Source of the DNA: an uncultured bacterium
Lineage (GTDB): Bacteria; Desulfobacterota; Desulfovibrionia; Desulfovibrionales; Desulfovibrionaceae
Assembly: GCA_905214305.1 (NCBI GenBank)
Contig: CAJMLK010000040.1
Location: 1 to 24,386 of the forward strand
Direction of reading: 5' to 3'
DNA: 24,386 nucleotides
The position numbers and the translations under genes are program-made. Below the pieces are notes generated by a model. It was not told the origin of the DNA. It saw only the letters and a list, made by a program, of their open reading frames with translations, and did no database searches. Positions 6,900 through 15,658 of the stretch are shown piece after piece (position 1 is the stretch's first letter; every line of letters begins with the position of its first letter).

Positions 6900-7454
6900 C
6901 TAGTCTTCATACACCGAGTAGGCGTGTTTGCTCATCAGCTCGTAATTGTTGCGCAACGCTTCATGCAGGCGCGCGTTTTCAATGGCAAGAGCCGAAATGG
7001 CGGCCACGGCCTCCATAAAGGTCTGCTCGTCGGCCGTGAACTCGCGCTCTTCCGCCGAGTATACGCGGATAAGGCCGATGGCCTTGCCATTGGCCATGAG
7101 GGGGGCCGAAAGAACGGAAACAAGGCCCTCGGTCTTGGCAGATTCGGGGTATTGAAAGCGGCCGTCAGCGGCAGCGTCCTTGAGGTGGATGGTTTTTCCG
7201 GCCAGAACTTCGCCGTCCATGCCGCTGCGTTTCACTTCCACCGGGCCCTTGCGCAGGTAGGTGGCGGAAAGGCCGTGGGCTGCGCTGGGCAGCAGAAAGC
7301 GGCCGGTGCTGTCCAGCAGGCGGATGGTGCTGGCCTTGCAACCCATGGTGGACGCGGTCTGCTCCGTGATCTTGTGCAGGACGTCCCGGGTTTCAAGGCT
7401 GGAGTTGATGACCAGCGCCACATCTCTGAGTGCGCGGAAATAATCTTGTGCCAT
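6900..7454 (-). CDS. Stand-alone GAF-domain protein
   Basis: A 184-residue cytoplasmic protein that is almost entirely one GAF domain (about 15-165): LVINSSLETRDVLHKITEQ leads into the fold, APLMANGKAIGLIRVYS is the typical central strand-turn-strand, and FTADEQTFMEAVAAISALAIENARL is the final helix. No kinase, cyclase or HTH output domain is attached. It has only one cysteine (GCKAS), so it is not a free-methionine-sulfoxide reductase. ATG at 7454 has a strong AAGGAGG ribosome-binding site. It sits between the bactofilin and GAPDH genes on the same strand. A ligand-sensing partner subunit is the likeliest role, but ligand and partner are unknown. Confidence 0.8.
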   Translation of the reverse strand: MAQDYFRALRDVALVINSSLETRDVLHKITEQTASTMGCKASTIRLLDSTGRFLLPSAAHGLSATYLRKGPVEVKRSGMDGEVLAGKTIHLKDAAADGRFQYPESAKTEGLVSVLSAPLMANGKAIGLIRVYSAEEREFTADEQTFMEAVAAISALAIENARLHEALRNNYELMSKHAYSVYED

Positions 7455-7751
7455 GTGTGCCTCCTTGAAGAAAGCGGTGCAAAAGAATCCGGCCGGGGCG
7501 GCATGACCGCCAGTGCCATGTGTCCGTATCGGTGTTGAAATATTCTCGATTCAGAGTATGCGCTATTTTTCCCATCGGGGCAATGTGCCCTTCTGCCGAT
7601 GCCTGAACGGCTGTGATGCCTGACTTTTTTGCCCGGCAGGCAGGTATCAGGACGCACGCGCCGGGGCAGCTGCCCTGTGCGGGATATCTGTTCCCGCCGC
7701 GCATCAGGCAACAGGCGCAGAGACTGGCCGCGTGGGCGCAGCGGGCAGTGC
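7455..7751. other. Gap between bactofilin and GAF genes
   Basis: About 300 bp without a credible gene. GATGCCTGA occurs twice near 7597 and 7616 and TGCCTG/CAGGCA can pair around an A/T run, a weak 3' end candidate. The GAF promoter should lie here but was not pinned down. Confidence 0.3.
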
Positions 7752-8093
7752 CTACGCTTTTGCCTTGCCGCAGCCCTGCATGCTCACCTGTCCCTCGATG
7801 ATGCCGCCTTCTTCCGTCAGGAGCACAGGGGTCTGCACCCGGCCTTCGAGCACGCCGGAACCGTAGACCACCACACGGCGACGGGCCGTGATTTCGCCGG
7901 TAAAGCGCCCGGAAAGCAGCAGTTCGCCTACATCCAGGCTGCCGGTGACCAGCGCGTCCTTGCCCACGTTAAGCGTGCCTTCACTGGTGATTTCACCATT
8001 AAACTTGCCCTCAATGCGCACAGTGCCCTTGAAGTGCAGTTTTCCTTCGTAAACCGTATCGGAACCGAGATAGGCTATTTCGTCCTTGGCCAC
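7752..8093 (-). CDS. Bactofilin (polymer-forming cytoskeletal protein)
   Basis: A short protein (113 residues from the chosen start) consisting of the beta-helical bactofilin core: repeated strand motifs such as LHFKGTVRIEGKFNGEITSEGTLNVGKDALVTGSL. Bactofilins assemble nucleotide-free filaments that help place cell-wall enzymes. A GTG at 8093 with GGGAG six bases upstream gives an N-terminus MAKDEIAYLG, like many bactofilins; a TTG at 8117, adjoining the rodA stop codon, gives eight more residues but poorer spacing from AAGGGA. It is the last gene of the mreBCD-mrdA-rodA run, and this strongly suggests a role in cell shape or septal/lateral wall growth. Confidence 0.88.
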   Translation of the reverse strand: MAKDEIAYLGSDTVYEGKLHFKGTVRIEGKFNGEITSEGTLNVGKDALVTGSLDVGELLLSGRFTGEITARRRVVVYGSGVLEGRVQTPVLLTEEGGIIEGQVSMQGCGKAKA

Positions 8094-8117
8094 AGCGAAC
8101 TCCCGTTGGATTGACAA

Positions 8118-9224
8118 TTATCCCTTGAACATGAAGCGCCGCATGGACACGTTGAGCACAATGCCCAGCAGCGTGAAATTAACTACGGTGGCGCTGCCGC
8201 CATAGCTGATGAAGGGCAGTGGAATGCCCACCACCGGCATGATGCCAATGACCATACCCATGTTGATGAGTATCTGCCAGAAAAAGTAAAAAAACACTCC
8301 TACCACCAGCATGCTGCCAAAACGGTCTTTGGCCTGCGCGGCAGTGGAAAAGATGGCGAGCAGAAACAGGCAGAACAGTGTTACCAGTGCCACGCAGCCC
8401 ACAAAACCCCACTCTTCGCCAAAAACGGCCACGGCAAAGTCCGAATGGCGTTCAGGCAAAAAGCGCAGCTGGCTTTGCGTGCCTTCCTTGAAGCCTTTGC
8501 CCCAGAGTTCGCCCGAGCCGATGGCAATGCGCGACTGGATGATGTGGTAGCCTGTGCCGCGCGGGTCGGTGGTGGGGTCGAGAAAGGTCAGGATGCGCTG
8601 GCGCTGGTAATCGTGCATGCCCACAAACCACATGAATGCCCCGAAGCAGGGCACGGCAAGCAGGCAGGTTTTGAGTACGTAGCCCTTGAGGCCGTGGAAC
8701 AGGATCATGCCTGCCAGAATCAGCAGGATCAGCATGGTCGTGCCCAGGTCGGGCTGAACGACGATAAGCCCGCAGGGCAAAAGGCAGATAAAGGCGATGG
8801 AGATAAAATCTTTCCAGCCCAGGGGGCGGCCGTCGCGGGCCAGCAGCCGCGCGGCCAGCACCAGCACGGAAAGCTTCGCCAGCTCCGAGGGCTGCACGCT
8901 CATGAAACCCAGTGAAAGCCAGCGTTTGGCCCCATAGACAGTCTTTCCCGCAATGGGAACAAGCAGCAGAAGCAGCATGGTCAGAAAAAAGAACGGCCAT
9001 GCCAGGTTGCGCAACTGCCGGTAGTCAAAGGCCATGGCAAGCAGCATGCACGCAAAGCCGCACACGCCCCAGATGATCTGCCGCTGGTAAAAGCTGTTGA
9101 AGGCAAGACCGCTTTCCACCCGCGTGCCGCTGGCCGAATACAGATTGCCGACGCCCACGAGATAGAGCAGGAGCATGCAGGCCAGCAGGCCCCAGTTGAT
9201 GTAGCTGAACAGACTTTTGTCCAT
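8118..9224 (-). CDS. rodA: Rod-shape protein RodA (SEDS glycosyltransferase)
   Basis: A 368-residue inner-membrane protein of the SEDS family with about ten transmembrane segments. RodA polymerises lipid II into glycan strands together with PBP2. Typical family stretches are present: FYQRQIIWGVCGF near the start, KRWLSLGFMSVQPSELAKL, QPDLGTTMLILLILAGMI (contains the conserved Asp of the polymerase site), GKGFKEGTQSQLRFLPERHSDFAVAVFGEEWGF, and the C-terminal GIPLPFISYGGSA. ATG at 9224 has only a weak AGG upstream. PBP2 lies 234 bp upstream on the same strand and the bactofilin gene follows directly. Confidence 0.95.
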   Translation of the reverse strand: MDKSLFSYINWGLLACMLLLYLVGVGNLYSASGTRVESGLAFNSFYQRQIIWGVCGFACMLLAMAFDYRQLRNLAWPFFFLTMLLLLLVPIAGKTVYGAKRWLSLGFMSVQPSELAKLSVLVLAARLLARDGRPLGWKDFISIAFICLLPCGLIVVQPDLGTTMLILLILAGMILFHGLKGYVLKTCLLAVPCFGAFMWFVGMHDYQRQRILTFLDPTTDPRGTGYHIIQSRIAIGSGELWGKGFKEGTQSQLRFLPERHSDFAVAVFGEEWGFVGCVALVTLFCLFLLAIFSTAAQAKDRFGSMLVVGVFFYFFWQILINMGMVIGIMPVVGIPLPFISYGGSATVVNFTLLGIVLNVSMRRFMFKG

Positions 9225-9458
9225 ATGGTCTTACCTGGTCAAAAAACATGCGCTGGCGCGGCCTTTGGCTGTCGCACGCCGGATGTTCCGCTGTACGCAC
9301 TGCCGGATAGCGGCACGGTGTTGAAGGTCCTGTTTTTCCGGCTTGTGCGTTCAAGGCATGCCGGGCGTGACGCCGAAATGCACAGGAAAACTGCACCATG
9401 TGGCGCGGCAAGGCTCCATGCCGCGATCTTCAAAAGCCAGGGCTTAAAAATCCAAAGC

Positions 9459-11375
9459 CTAGTCAGCCCGGTCGCCGGGGCTGGCAGGTGTCGGCGCAGG
9501 CGCGGCCGGAGCGCCGGGGTCTGGTCCGAAGAGGTGCTCGTACACCTTTCTGGCCACCGGCCCGGCCACACTGGAGCCGCCGCCGCCGTGTTCCACCATG
9601 ACCACCACCACATAGGCCTTGCCGTCCTTGACGCCCCAGGTGGTTATCCAGGCATGGTCACGCTGCGCGTATTCCATCTCGTGCGTGCGCAGGCGGCGGT
9701 CACCGGCGGCCATCTTGAGCTTGACCACCTGGGCCGTGCCCGTTTTGCCGCCCATGTCCGCGTCCTTGCGGCCCACCACACGCGCTGTGCCGCCCGAGGC
9801 CGTCTTGCGCATGGCCTCGACCACAAAATTGAGGGTAGCGGCCCTGGCGGGAATATTGCCCTTGATCTCGCGCTGGGCGTCATCCAGCAATTGCGGCTTG
9901 AGCAGATTGCCGCCGTTGAGCAGGGCCGACACGAAAACAGCCATCTGTACCGGGGTGACAAGGGTGTAGCCCTGACCGATGGACACGTTGTACGTTTCGC
10001 CGCGCACCCAGGGGCGCCCGAAGCGGCGTTTTTTCCATTCCTTGGAGGGCACAAGGCCCGATTTTTCGTGCGGCAGGTCAATGCCGGTGGGGCGTCCGAA
10101 GCCGCTAGCCTTGGCAAATTCCTCTATCTTGTCAATGCCCATGCGTTCGCCCATCTGGTAGAAATAGACGTCGCAGGAATTGACCAGCGCGCTCTGCATG
10201 TCTTGCGACCCGTGGCCGCCGCGCTTCCAGCAGCGGAATATCTGGTTGCCCAGCTTGACCTGCCCGGAACAGACCACGCTTTCGCGCGGGCTTACGCCGC
10301 GTTCGAGCAGCATGGCCGCGATAACCAGCTTCCACACGGAACCGGGCGGATACACGCTTTGAATAACCCGGTTTTGCAGGGGAAAGCGGCTGTTGGTGCG
10401 CAGGGCGTCCCAGTCGCGCTGGGAAATGCCCGCAGCGAAAAGGTTGTTGTCATAGGCCGGGGATGTGACCAGCGCGCGCAGTTTGCCCGTATCCGGCTCC
10501 ATGACGACCACGCAGCCCGCCTCGCCGCCCAGAGCGTTCCAGGCGGCTTCCTGAAGGTCCCTGTCCAGCGAAAGGCGTATTTCCGTGCCGCCGCGCGGCT
10601 CTTCACGCAAAAATTTGCCCAGCACGCGGGAATGGGCGTCCACTTCCACGTCATACAGGCCCTTGCGCCCGCGCAGCTGTTTTTCCAGTTCCAGCTCCAG
10701 CCCCTGCTTGCCCACAAGGTCGCCCATTGCCAGTGCGCTGTCAGCGGCCATTTCCTGTTCGTTGGCTTCGGCCACGTAGCCGAGAACGTGAGCGAACAGG
10801 TCCTTTTCCGGATAGCTGCGCTTGGTGCGCACCACAATTTCCAGGCCGGGCCAGGCATGGATTTCAGATTCGATGCGCGCCACCAGATCAAAATCAATGT
10901 CCGTGATCATGAGCAGGGGTTCAAAGGATTTGACCTTGAACCTGTCCTGCCGGAATTTTTCCCATATCTGGGGCAGGGGAATGCCCGACCACGCGCTGAT
11001 CTGGGCCAGAGTGGCCGGTATGTCCGGGCAGTCTTCACGCACGAGGGAAAGGCCGTAGGCCGTGCGGTTGTCGGCCAGCACCTTGCCCTTGTCGTCCATG
11101 ATGCGCCCGCGCGGGGCAAAGATGCGTTCGATGCGCAGGCGGTTGTTCTGCGCCTGCTGGGCGAATTCCGCGCCACGGTGCATCTGCAGATACCAGAAGC
11201 GCACCACAAGCACGAAGAACAGCAGGCCCACCAGAATCTGCAGCAGGATGATCCCGCCACGCGGAGGCTGGTAGCGCTCGCCTTCTACCTGGATTTTGAG
11301 CCAGGAGCGTATGCCTTTGCGGGCGTTTTTATCTTTGCCGCCCAACAGACTGTTCTTCTTAATTTTCCGCAGCAT
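9459..11375 (-). CDS. mrdA: Penicillin-binding protein 2, transpeptidase of the elongasome
   Basis: A 638-residue class B PBP anchored by one N-terminal membrane helix (about 41-64). It cross-links peptidoglycan during cell elongation, working with RodA and MreBCD. The catalytic motifs are all present: SxxK as SVWK (346-349), SxN-type as SCD (400-402, the usual form in PBP2), and KTGT (544-547). The C-terminal tail is rich in Pro and Ala. ATG at 11375 with GGAAAGG upstream is chosen; it overlaps the end of mreD by 17 bp, which indicates coupling. An in-frame start at 11417 would add 14 residues. The order mreB-mreC-mreD-mrdA-rodA is the classical cluster. Confidence 0.95.
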   Translation of the reverse strand: MLRKIKKNSLLGGKDKNARKGIRSWLKIQVEGERYQPPRGGIILLQILVGLLFFVLVVRFWYLQMHRGAEFAQQAQNNRLRIERIFAPRGRIMDDKGKVLADNRTAYGLSLVREDCPDIPATLAQISAWSGIPLPQIWEKFRQDRFKVKSFEPLLMITDIDFDLVARIESEIHAWPGLEIVVRTKRSYPEKDLFAHVLGYVAEANEQEMAADSALAMGDLVGKQGLELELEKQLRGRKGLYDVEVDAHSRVLGKFLREEPRGGTEIRLSLDRDLQEAAWNALGGEAGCVVVMEPDTGKLRALVTSPAYDNNLFAAGISQRDWDALRTNSRFPLQNRVIQSVYPPGSVWKLVIAAMLLERGVSPRESVVCSGQVKLGNQIFRCWKRGGHGSQDMQSALVNSCDVYFYQMGERMGIDKIEEFAKASGFGRPTGIDLPHEKSGLVPSKEWKKRRFGRPWVRGETYNVSIGQGYTLVTPVQMAVFVSALLNGGNLLKPQLLDDAQREIKGNIPARAATLNFVVEAMRKTASGGTARVVGRKDADMGGKTGTAQVVKLKMAAGDRRLRTHEMEYAQRDHAWITTWGVKDGKAYVVVVMVEHGGGGSSVAGPVARKVYEHLFGPDPGAPAAPAPTPASPGDRAD

Positions 11376-11829
11376 GGGCCTTTCCGTGTCGGGTAGCCAC
11401 CAGAAGTTTCCAGGCAAAGGGAATAAATATGGCCTGGATCAGACTTTTGTCCAGAGTGTCCTGAAAGTTGAAGGGCAGGTCCTGCAGAGGGGCCATGAGC
11501 CATGCAACGGCGAAATACGCCGCGCCCAGGCACGCCGAAAGCAGAAAGATGAACAGAAAGTTTTCTGCCTCAAACAGCCAGCGCCCCATGCGAAACAGCA
11601 CGATGACGGCCATATACCACACGATGACGCCGCCAAAAACGCGGGTTCCCATGCCTTCTTGCAGCAGGATAAAGAGGGGCAGCAGCCAGAGCATGTTTTT
11701 GTAGTCACGCTCCTGCAAAAGAATGATCAGCCCCACGGTCATGACATCCAGCCCCGGTATCCATGCCTGTATGCCCACAGCCGCAGCCAGAAAACACAGC
11801 CACCAGATGATGTCGCGCAGGGCACTCAT
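11359..11829 (-). CDS. mreD: Rod-shape protein MreD
   Basis: A 156-residue membrane protein with five or so hydrophobic segments, the usual size for MreD. Sequence conservation of MreD is low, so the assignment rests on length, hydrophobic pattern and position between mreC and mrdA. Its ATG overlaps the mreC stop codon as ATGA (11826-11829), a sign of translational coupling, and its end overlaps mrdA. MreD is an integral membrane partner of MreC in the elongasome. Confidence 0.85.
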   Translation of the reverse strand: MSALRDIIWWLCFLAAAVGIQAWIPGLDVMTVGLIILLQERDYKNMLWLLPLFILLQEGMGTRVFGGVIVWYMAVIVLFRMGRWLFEAENFLFIFLLSACLGAAYFAVAWLMAPLQDLPFNFQDTLDKSLIQAIFIPFAWKLLVATRHGKAHAAEN

Positions 11830-12716
11830 GGGGCGGGGCGTCCGGGCGTGGGCGGCCCGTGAATTTCTTTGGGCGGCGCGCCCAGATCCGGGGGAGGAGC
11901 CACACCGGTTGGCTCAAGCAGCAGCACCTCTTCAAGGTGGTGCAGGTCTACCAGAGGTTCGGCCTTGATAGCCATGAACTGGGTGTAGTCCGACGGCGCC
12001 ACGCTGAGCACTCTGGCAACAGGAATGCCCTTGGGATACTTGCCGTCCAGACCGGACGTAATGAGTATTTCGCCCGCATTTACCCTGGTGGCGCGCTGCA
12101 CAAAATTGACTTCAAGGGGCTGCCCGGTTCCCTGTCCGGCAAGAATGCCGGGGGCGCGGCTTTCTTGCGAAAATACGGCAATGCGGCTGCCGGGGTCTGT
12201 GAGCAGCAGGGCAATGGCGCTGTGGGCGCTGGCCTTGAGCACCCGGCCAACAAGGCCGAGGTGGGTCACAAGCGGGGTTCCGGGTCTGCCGCCCGTGCTG
12301 TAGCCCCGGCTGATGGTCACGCTGTCGAGAACGGCATTGGGGCCCATGCGGCCGGACAGCACGCGCGCGCCCAGCGGGCGCCAGCTCTGGTCAACAGGAA
12401 GCTGTATGAGCGTGCGCAGGCGCTTTAGCTCGGCCATGTCTTCGCCATTGGCAAGCAGCCGGGCTTCCATTTCTTCAACGCGCTGCCGGAGTATCTCGTT
12501 TTCTTCGCGTACGGCCACAAGATCAAAATAGCGGTCCCACATGTCCTGAGCCGAATCCTGCACGGCACGCAGGGGCTTGAGCACCGCACCGGTCAGCTCC
12601 AGACCCACTTCGGCAGCCAGATTGTCCAGCACGCGCGTCCGCTGATTCCATGAGTACATGGCTAGAAAAAGGATGAGCAGTATGCCCGCAAGAATAATAA
12701 TGCGCCGCAGGGTCAC
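11826..12716 (-). CDS. mreC: Rod-shape protein MreC
   Basis: A 296-residue protein with one N-terminal membrane helix (about 5-21), a coiled coil (about 65-100, REENEILRQRVEEMEARL) and the periplasmic beta domains of MreC (GPNAVLDSVTISRG, HLGLVGRVLKASAHSAIALLLTDPGSRI, ILITSGLDGKYPKGIPVARV). MreC activates PBP2-RodA. The tail after about 270 is rich in Pro and Gly (PPPDLGAPPKEIHGPPTPGRP) and probably disordered. The start is GTG at 12716 with GGAG nine bases upstream. It is separated from mreB by about 400 bp that contains strong hairpins, so the mreB level may be set apart from that of mreCD. Confidence 0.95.
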   Translation of the reverse strand: MTLRRIIILAGILLILFLAMYSWNQRTRVLDNLAAEVGLELTGAVLKPLRAVQDSAQDMWDRYFDLVAVREENEILRQRVEEMEARLLANGEDMAELKRLRTLIQLPVDQSWRPLGARVLSGRMGPNAVLDSVTISRGYSTGGRPGTPLVTHLGLVGRVLKASAHSAIALLLTDPGSRIAVFSQESRAPGILAGQGTGQPLEVNFVQRATRVNAGEILITSGLDGKYPKGIPVARVLSVAPSDYTQFMAIKAEPLVDLHHLEEVLLLEPTGVAPPPDLGAPPKEIHGPPTPGRPAP

Positions 12717-13122
12717 AGGCAGAAACTCCAGTAGGGCCGCGCAGGGCGGCGCCGGTCACAGTCCGGCAAGGGATGCGCGCCGCCGCCGGCGGCGTGGGCC
12801 GGGAAAAACAGCGTTTTTGCCCGGTGGCATTACGCCTGTGCTGTGGCAACAGGCGTTACAGGTCAATGAAAACAGAGCATGGTTGCGTGAGCATGGCCCT
12901 GCGGGTCGCGCAGGAAGGCTTGCGCCACGAGGCGCACTCGCTGCCTGTCTGCACCGTTACGCGCCGTGGCCTGCGCCGCAGGCCTTGAGAATCCGCATGC
13001 CCGCAGCGCGGGGCCTCACGGCCAGAACGTAAGCAACGCCGCGCCGGAGTTGAATTTTCCAGCGCGGCGCCGTTGCTGAGTCCGGTACTGTCGAGGTCAG
13101 ATACACGCACGTGCCGCACAGA
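12717..13122 (-). promoter_or_regulatory. mreB-mreC intergenic region with two large hairpins
   Basis: About 400 bp without a gene. Read in the mreB direction, the first hairpin pairs 13062-13076 with 13033-13044 (GCGCGGC core, 12 bp with a 3-nt insertion) and is followed by TTACGTTCT, a possible weak terminator. Further on, 12799-12809 pairs with 12813-12824 (CCGGGAAAAAC/GTTTTTGCCCGG, one bulge, 3-nt loop), next to a GCCGCC/GGCGGC palindrome at about 12783-12794. These are plausible 3' end or partial-termination elements that would make mreB mRNA more abundant than mreCD mRNA. No promoter for mreC was identified. Confidence 0.45.
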
Positions 13123-14163
13123 TCAGTCGATGCACACTTCTTTGAGAATATGCAGATTGTCCATAGCTTTGCCTGTGCCCACAACCACGGTGGACAGGGG
13201 GTCGTCCACAACCGTGATGGGCAGCGAGGTTTCCTCGCGCAGGAGCTGGTCCAGCCCCTTGAGCAGCGCGCCGCCGCCGGTGAGCACGATGCCTCTGTCC
13301 ACAATGTCCGCCGCCAGTTCGGGCGGGGTCTGCTCCAGAGCGATGCGCACGGCCTGCACAATGCTGTCCACCTGTTCGGAAATGGCCTTGCGCACTTCCT
13401 CGGAGGTGATGATGATATTCTGGGGAATGCCCGTCACAAGGTCGCGGCCCTTGACTTCTATCTGCTGTTCGGGGTCCAGCGGGTAGGCCGAGGCGATCTT
13501 GATCTTGATTTCTTCCGCCGACGATTCACCGATGAGCATGTTGTACTTGCGTTTGACGTGGGTCATGATGGCTTCGTCCATCTTGTCGCCACCCACCCGC
13601 ACCGAGCGGGAGTATACGATGCCCGAGAGGGAAATGACCGCCACTTCGGTGGTTCCGCCGCCGATGTCCACCACCATGTTGGAGGTAGGCTCCTGGATGG
13701 GCAGGTCCGCGCCGATGGCCGCTGCCATAGGTTCCTCGATAAGGTATACCTCACGCGCCCCGGCGGACTGGGCCGACTCTTTCACGGCGCGCTTTTCCAC
13801 CTGGGTGATGCCCGTGGGCACGCAGATCATGATGCGCGGGCGCACCAGACGGCGTGAGTTGTGTACCTTGGCGATAAAATGGCGCAGCATGGCCTCGGTC
13901 ACCTCAAAGTCGGCGATGACGCCGTCCTTCATGGGACGTATGGCCCAGATATTGCCGGGCGTTCTGCCGAGCATGCGCTTGGCGTCCTGTCCTACGGCCA
14001 AAACTACGTTGTTGCCGCGCGGGTCCTTTTTAACGGCCACCACCGAAGGCTCGCGCAGTACAATACCGTGTCCCTTGACGTAGACGCAGGTATTGGCCGT
14101 ACCGAGGTCGATAGCCAGGTCGTTGGAAAACATGCCTAATGCGAAATCCAGAATCTTGGACAT
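13123..14163 (-). CDS. mreB: Rod-shape-determining protein MreB (actin homologue)
   Basis: A 346-residue cytoplasmic actin-like ATPase that forms membrane-associated filaments and guides lateral wall synthesis. Signature regions are clear: phosphate-1 loop NDLAIDLGTANTCVYVKG, the phosphate-2 loop VVDIGGGTTEVAVISL, and the adenosine motif VLTGGGALLKGLDQLL. ATG at 14163 gives the usual MreB length and N-terminus (MSKILDFALGMF); an in-frame GTG at 14181 would add six residues. It is the first gene of the shape cluster and is divergent from the radical SAM gene. Confidence 0.97.
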   Translation of the reverse strand: MSKILDFALGMFSNDLAIDLGTANTCVYVKGHGIVLREPSVVAVKKDPRGNNVVLAVGQDAKRMLGRTPGNIWAIRPMKDGVIADFEVTEAMLRHFIAKVHNSRRLVRPRIMICVPTGITQVEKRAVKESAQSAGAREVYLIEEPMAAAIGADLPIQEPTSNMVVDIGGGTTEVAVISLSGIVYSRSVRVGGDKMDEAIMTHVKRKYNMLIGESSAEEIKIKIASAYPLDPEQQIEVKGRDLVTGIPQNIIITSEEVRKAISEQVDSIVQAVRIALEQTPPELAADIVDRGIVLTGGGALLKGLDQLLREETSLPITVVDDPLSTVVVGTGKAMDNLHILKEVCID

Positions 14164-14404
14164 TACTCTAACTTGCCTCACTGTGCTGGTCTGCGTATCT
14201 TCGCTGCGAATGGATTTATCACGTCAAGTTCAAGGGCAACGCCCCGCGCCGAAGTGCGAATGAGGCGGGGGGCGGCAAAAAATCGGTAACGTCAGGCTGA
14301 AAACTGTTCTGCTAAATCGGGCGTGAAGTCAAGATGGCTGGGCCTGGGTTCAAAATCTTTGTCCCGCCGATTCTTGCCTTTTTCCGCCTTCAGGGCTTGT
14401 AAAC

Positions 14405-15448
14405 ATGCTGCGTTGGCATACTCTGGCCGTGTATTTTCGTCGTAAATACGGTACACGGGTGCAAAAAATTCCACTTGACGCGGGCGCGTCCTGTCCCAAC
14501 AGGGACGGTTCGCTTTCGCGCCGGGGCTGCACGTTCTGCAACGCCTCGGGTTCTGGCTCCGGCCTGGGCGTACGCGGTTTTTCGCTTGAAGAGCAGTGGC
14601 GGGCGTGGCTTGAAAAATATCGCGCCACCGACGCCGACAGGGCCTTTATGGCCTATCTGCAGTCCTACTCCAATACGTATGGCCCCCCGGAACGCCTGCA
14701 ACTTTTGCTCCAGCAGGTGGCGGCCCTGCCGGGCTGCCTTGGCGTTGCCGTAGGCACGCGCCCGGACTGCCTCGGCCCGCGCAAGCTGGATATGCTTGCC
14801 GCCTGCCAGATAAACGCCAGTGTGAGCGCCCCGGATGGTGGAGACCACTATACGCGAAATGCCCGTGGAGACAATGGGGGCAAAAAGGGCGTTGGCGGCC
14901 CGGAAAACGGCGGCCTTTCCGAGGTCTGGCTGGAGCTTGGCCTGCAAAGCGTTCACGATGCCACCCTTCGCCGCATCAACAGGGGGCATGATGCTGCCTG
15001 CTCCGAAATGGCCGTGAGGCAGGCCGCCGAGCGGGGGCTTGCCGTGTGTGGCCACCTCATGGCCGGATTGCCCGGAGAGGACGAGCGGGCCTTTCTGGAA
15101 AGTCTGGACTGGGCGCTTTCGCTGCCGCTCAGCGGCCTCAAGCTGCACAACGTGTATGTGCCGCGCGGCACGGCACTGGCGCGGCTTTATGAAGAGGGCG
15201 GGTATCACCCGCTGGCCCGCGACGAATATGTGGACCTGCTCTGCACGGCGCTGCCCCGCATTCCTGCGGGCGTGGTCATGCACCGGGTGCAGAGCGATCC
15301 GGCCCCGGGCGAGTTGCTGGCCCCTGAATGGGCTGCGGAAAAGCGCGGGGTCATCACCGATTTGCGTCGTGCCCTGACTGCCCGGGACCTCTGGCAGGGC
15401 AAGGCGGCTGATGTGCCGGACATGCGGCCGGAATGGTTCGGCGGCTAG
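14405..15448 (+). CDS. Radical SAM protein, TIGR01212/YhcC family
   Basis: A 347-residue radical SAM enzyme. The iron-sulfur motif is the unusual long-spaced form of this family: Cys30 in CPNRDG, then Cys42 and Cys45 in GCTFC. Other family stretches are RVQKIPLDAG, FMAYLQSYSNTY, VGTRPDCL and EVWLELGLQSVHDATLRRINRGHD. Reaction and substrate are not firmly known for the family. About 30 extra Gly/Asn-rich residues lie at roughly 136-170, between LAACQ and SEVWLELG, where relatives have a short loop. The ribosome-binding site at ATG 14405 is weak. The gene is divergent from mreB and convergent with the regulator gene at 15659; it appears monocistronic. Confidence 0.85.
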   Translation: MLRWHTLAVYFRRKYGTRVQKIPLDAGASCPNRDGSLSRRGCTFCNASGSGSGLGVRGFSLEEQWRAWLEKYRATDADRAFMAYLQSYSNTYGPPERLQLLLQQVAALPGCLGVAVGTRPDCLGPRKLDMLAACQINASVSAPDGGDHYTRNARGDNGGKKGVGGPENGGLSEVWLELGLQSVHDATLRRINRGHDAACSEMAVRQAAERGLAVCGHLMAGLPGEDERAFLESLDWALSLPLSGLKLHNVYVPRGTALARLYEEGGYHPLARDEYVDLLCTALPRIPAGVVMHRVQSDPAPGELLAPEWAAEKRGVITDLRRALTARDLWQGKAADVPDMRPEWFGG

Positions 15449-15520
15449 ATGTAGAGTGTCAGCACATTGAAACTGCTCTGGCGGCTACGCGCGCCATGCC
15501 CTGCCGTCCGTTGCTGAAAG
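15449..15520. repeat. Intergenic repeat copy C (partial)
   Basis: Immediately after the radical SAM stop codon, CATTGAAACTGCTCTGGCGG (15465-15484) is identical over 20 bp to 23760-23779, and CGTCCGTTGC (15505-15514) matches 23793-23802 at a similar offset. It therefore belongs to the same family as copies A and B, but similarity is not evident further right. Confidence 0.6.
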
Positions 15521-15622
15521 TACCTGGGTGGCCTTTGCGTCCGCATGGCTGGCGTGCGGCGCGGCCACGCGTCTGCGCGCCTTGCAGAACAGCGTGCGCG
15601 GTTTTTTGCTGCACGTTGCCGG

Positions 15623-15644
15623 TGGGCCGGAAATATCCGGCCCA
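15623..15644. terminator. Hairpin between convergent genes
   Basis: TGGGCCGGA (15623-15631) and TCCGGCCCA (15636-15644) form a perfect 9-bp stem with a 4-nt loop, 15 bp from the stop codon of the minus-strand regulator and in the convergent gap. There is no T-run on either side, so it may be a 3' end stabiliser or a shared weak terminator. Confidence 0.45.
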
Positions 15645-15658
15645 TTCGAGGAAAACCG

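Noticed and set aside
9225..11396. Plus-strand open frame of 723 codons opposite PBP2
   Set aside because: It mirrors mrdA, whose three catalytic motifs are intact on the minus strand; the antisense product has no family resemblance.
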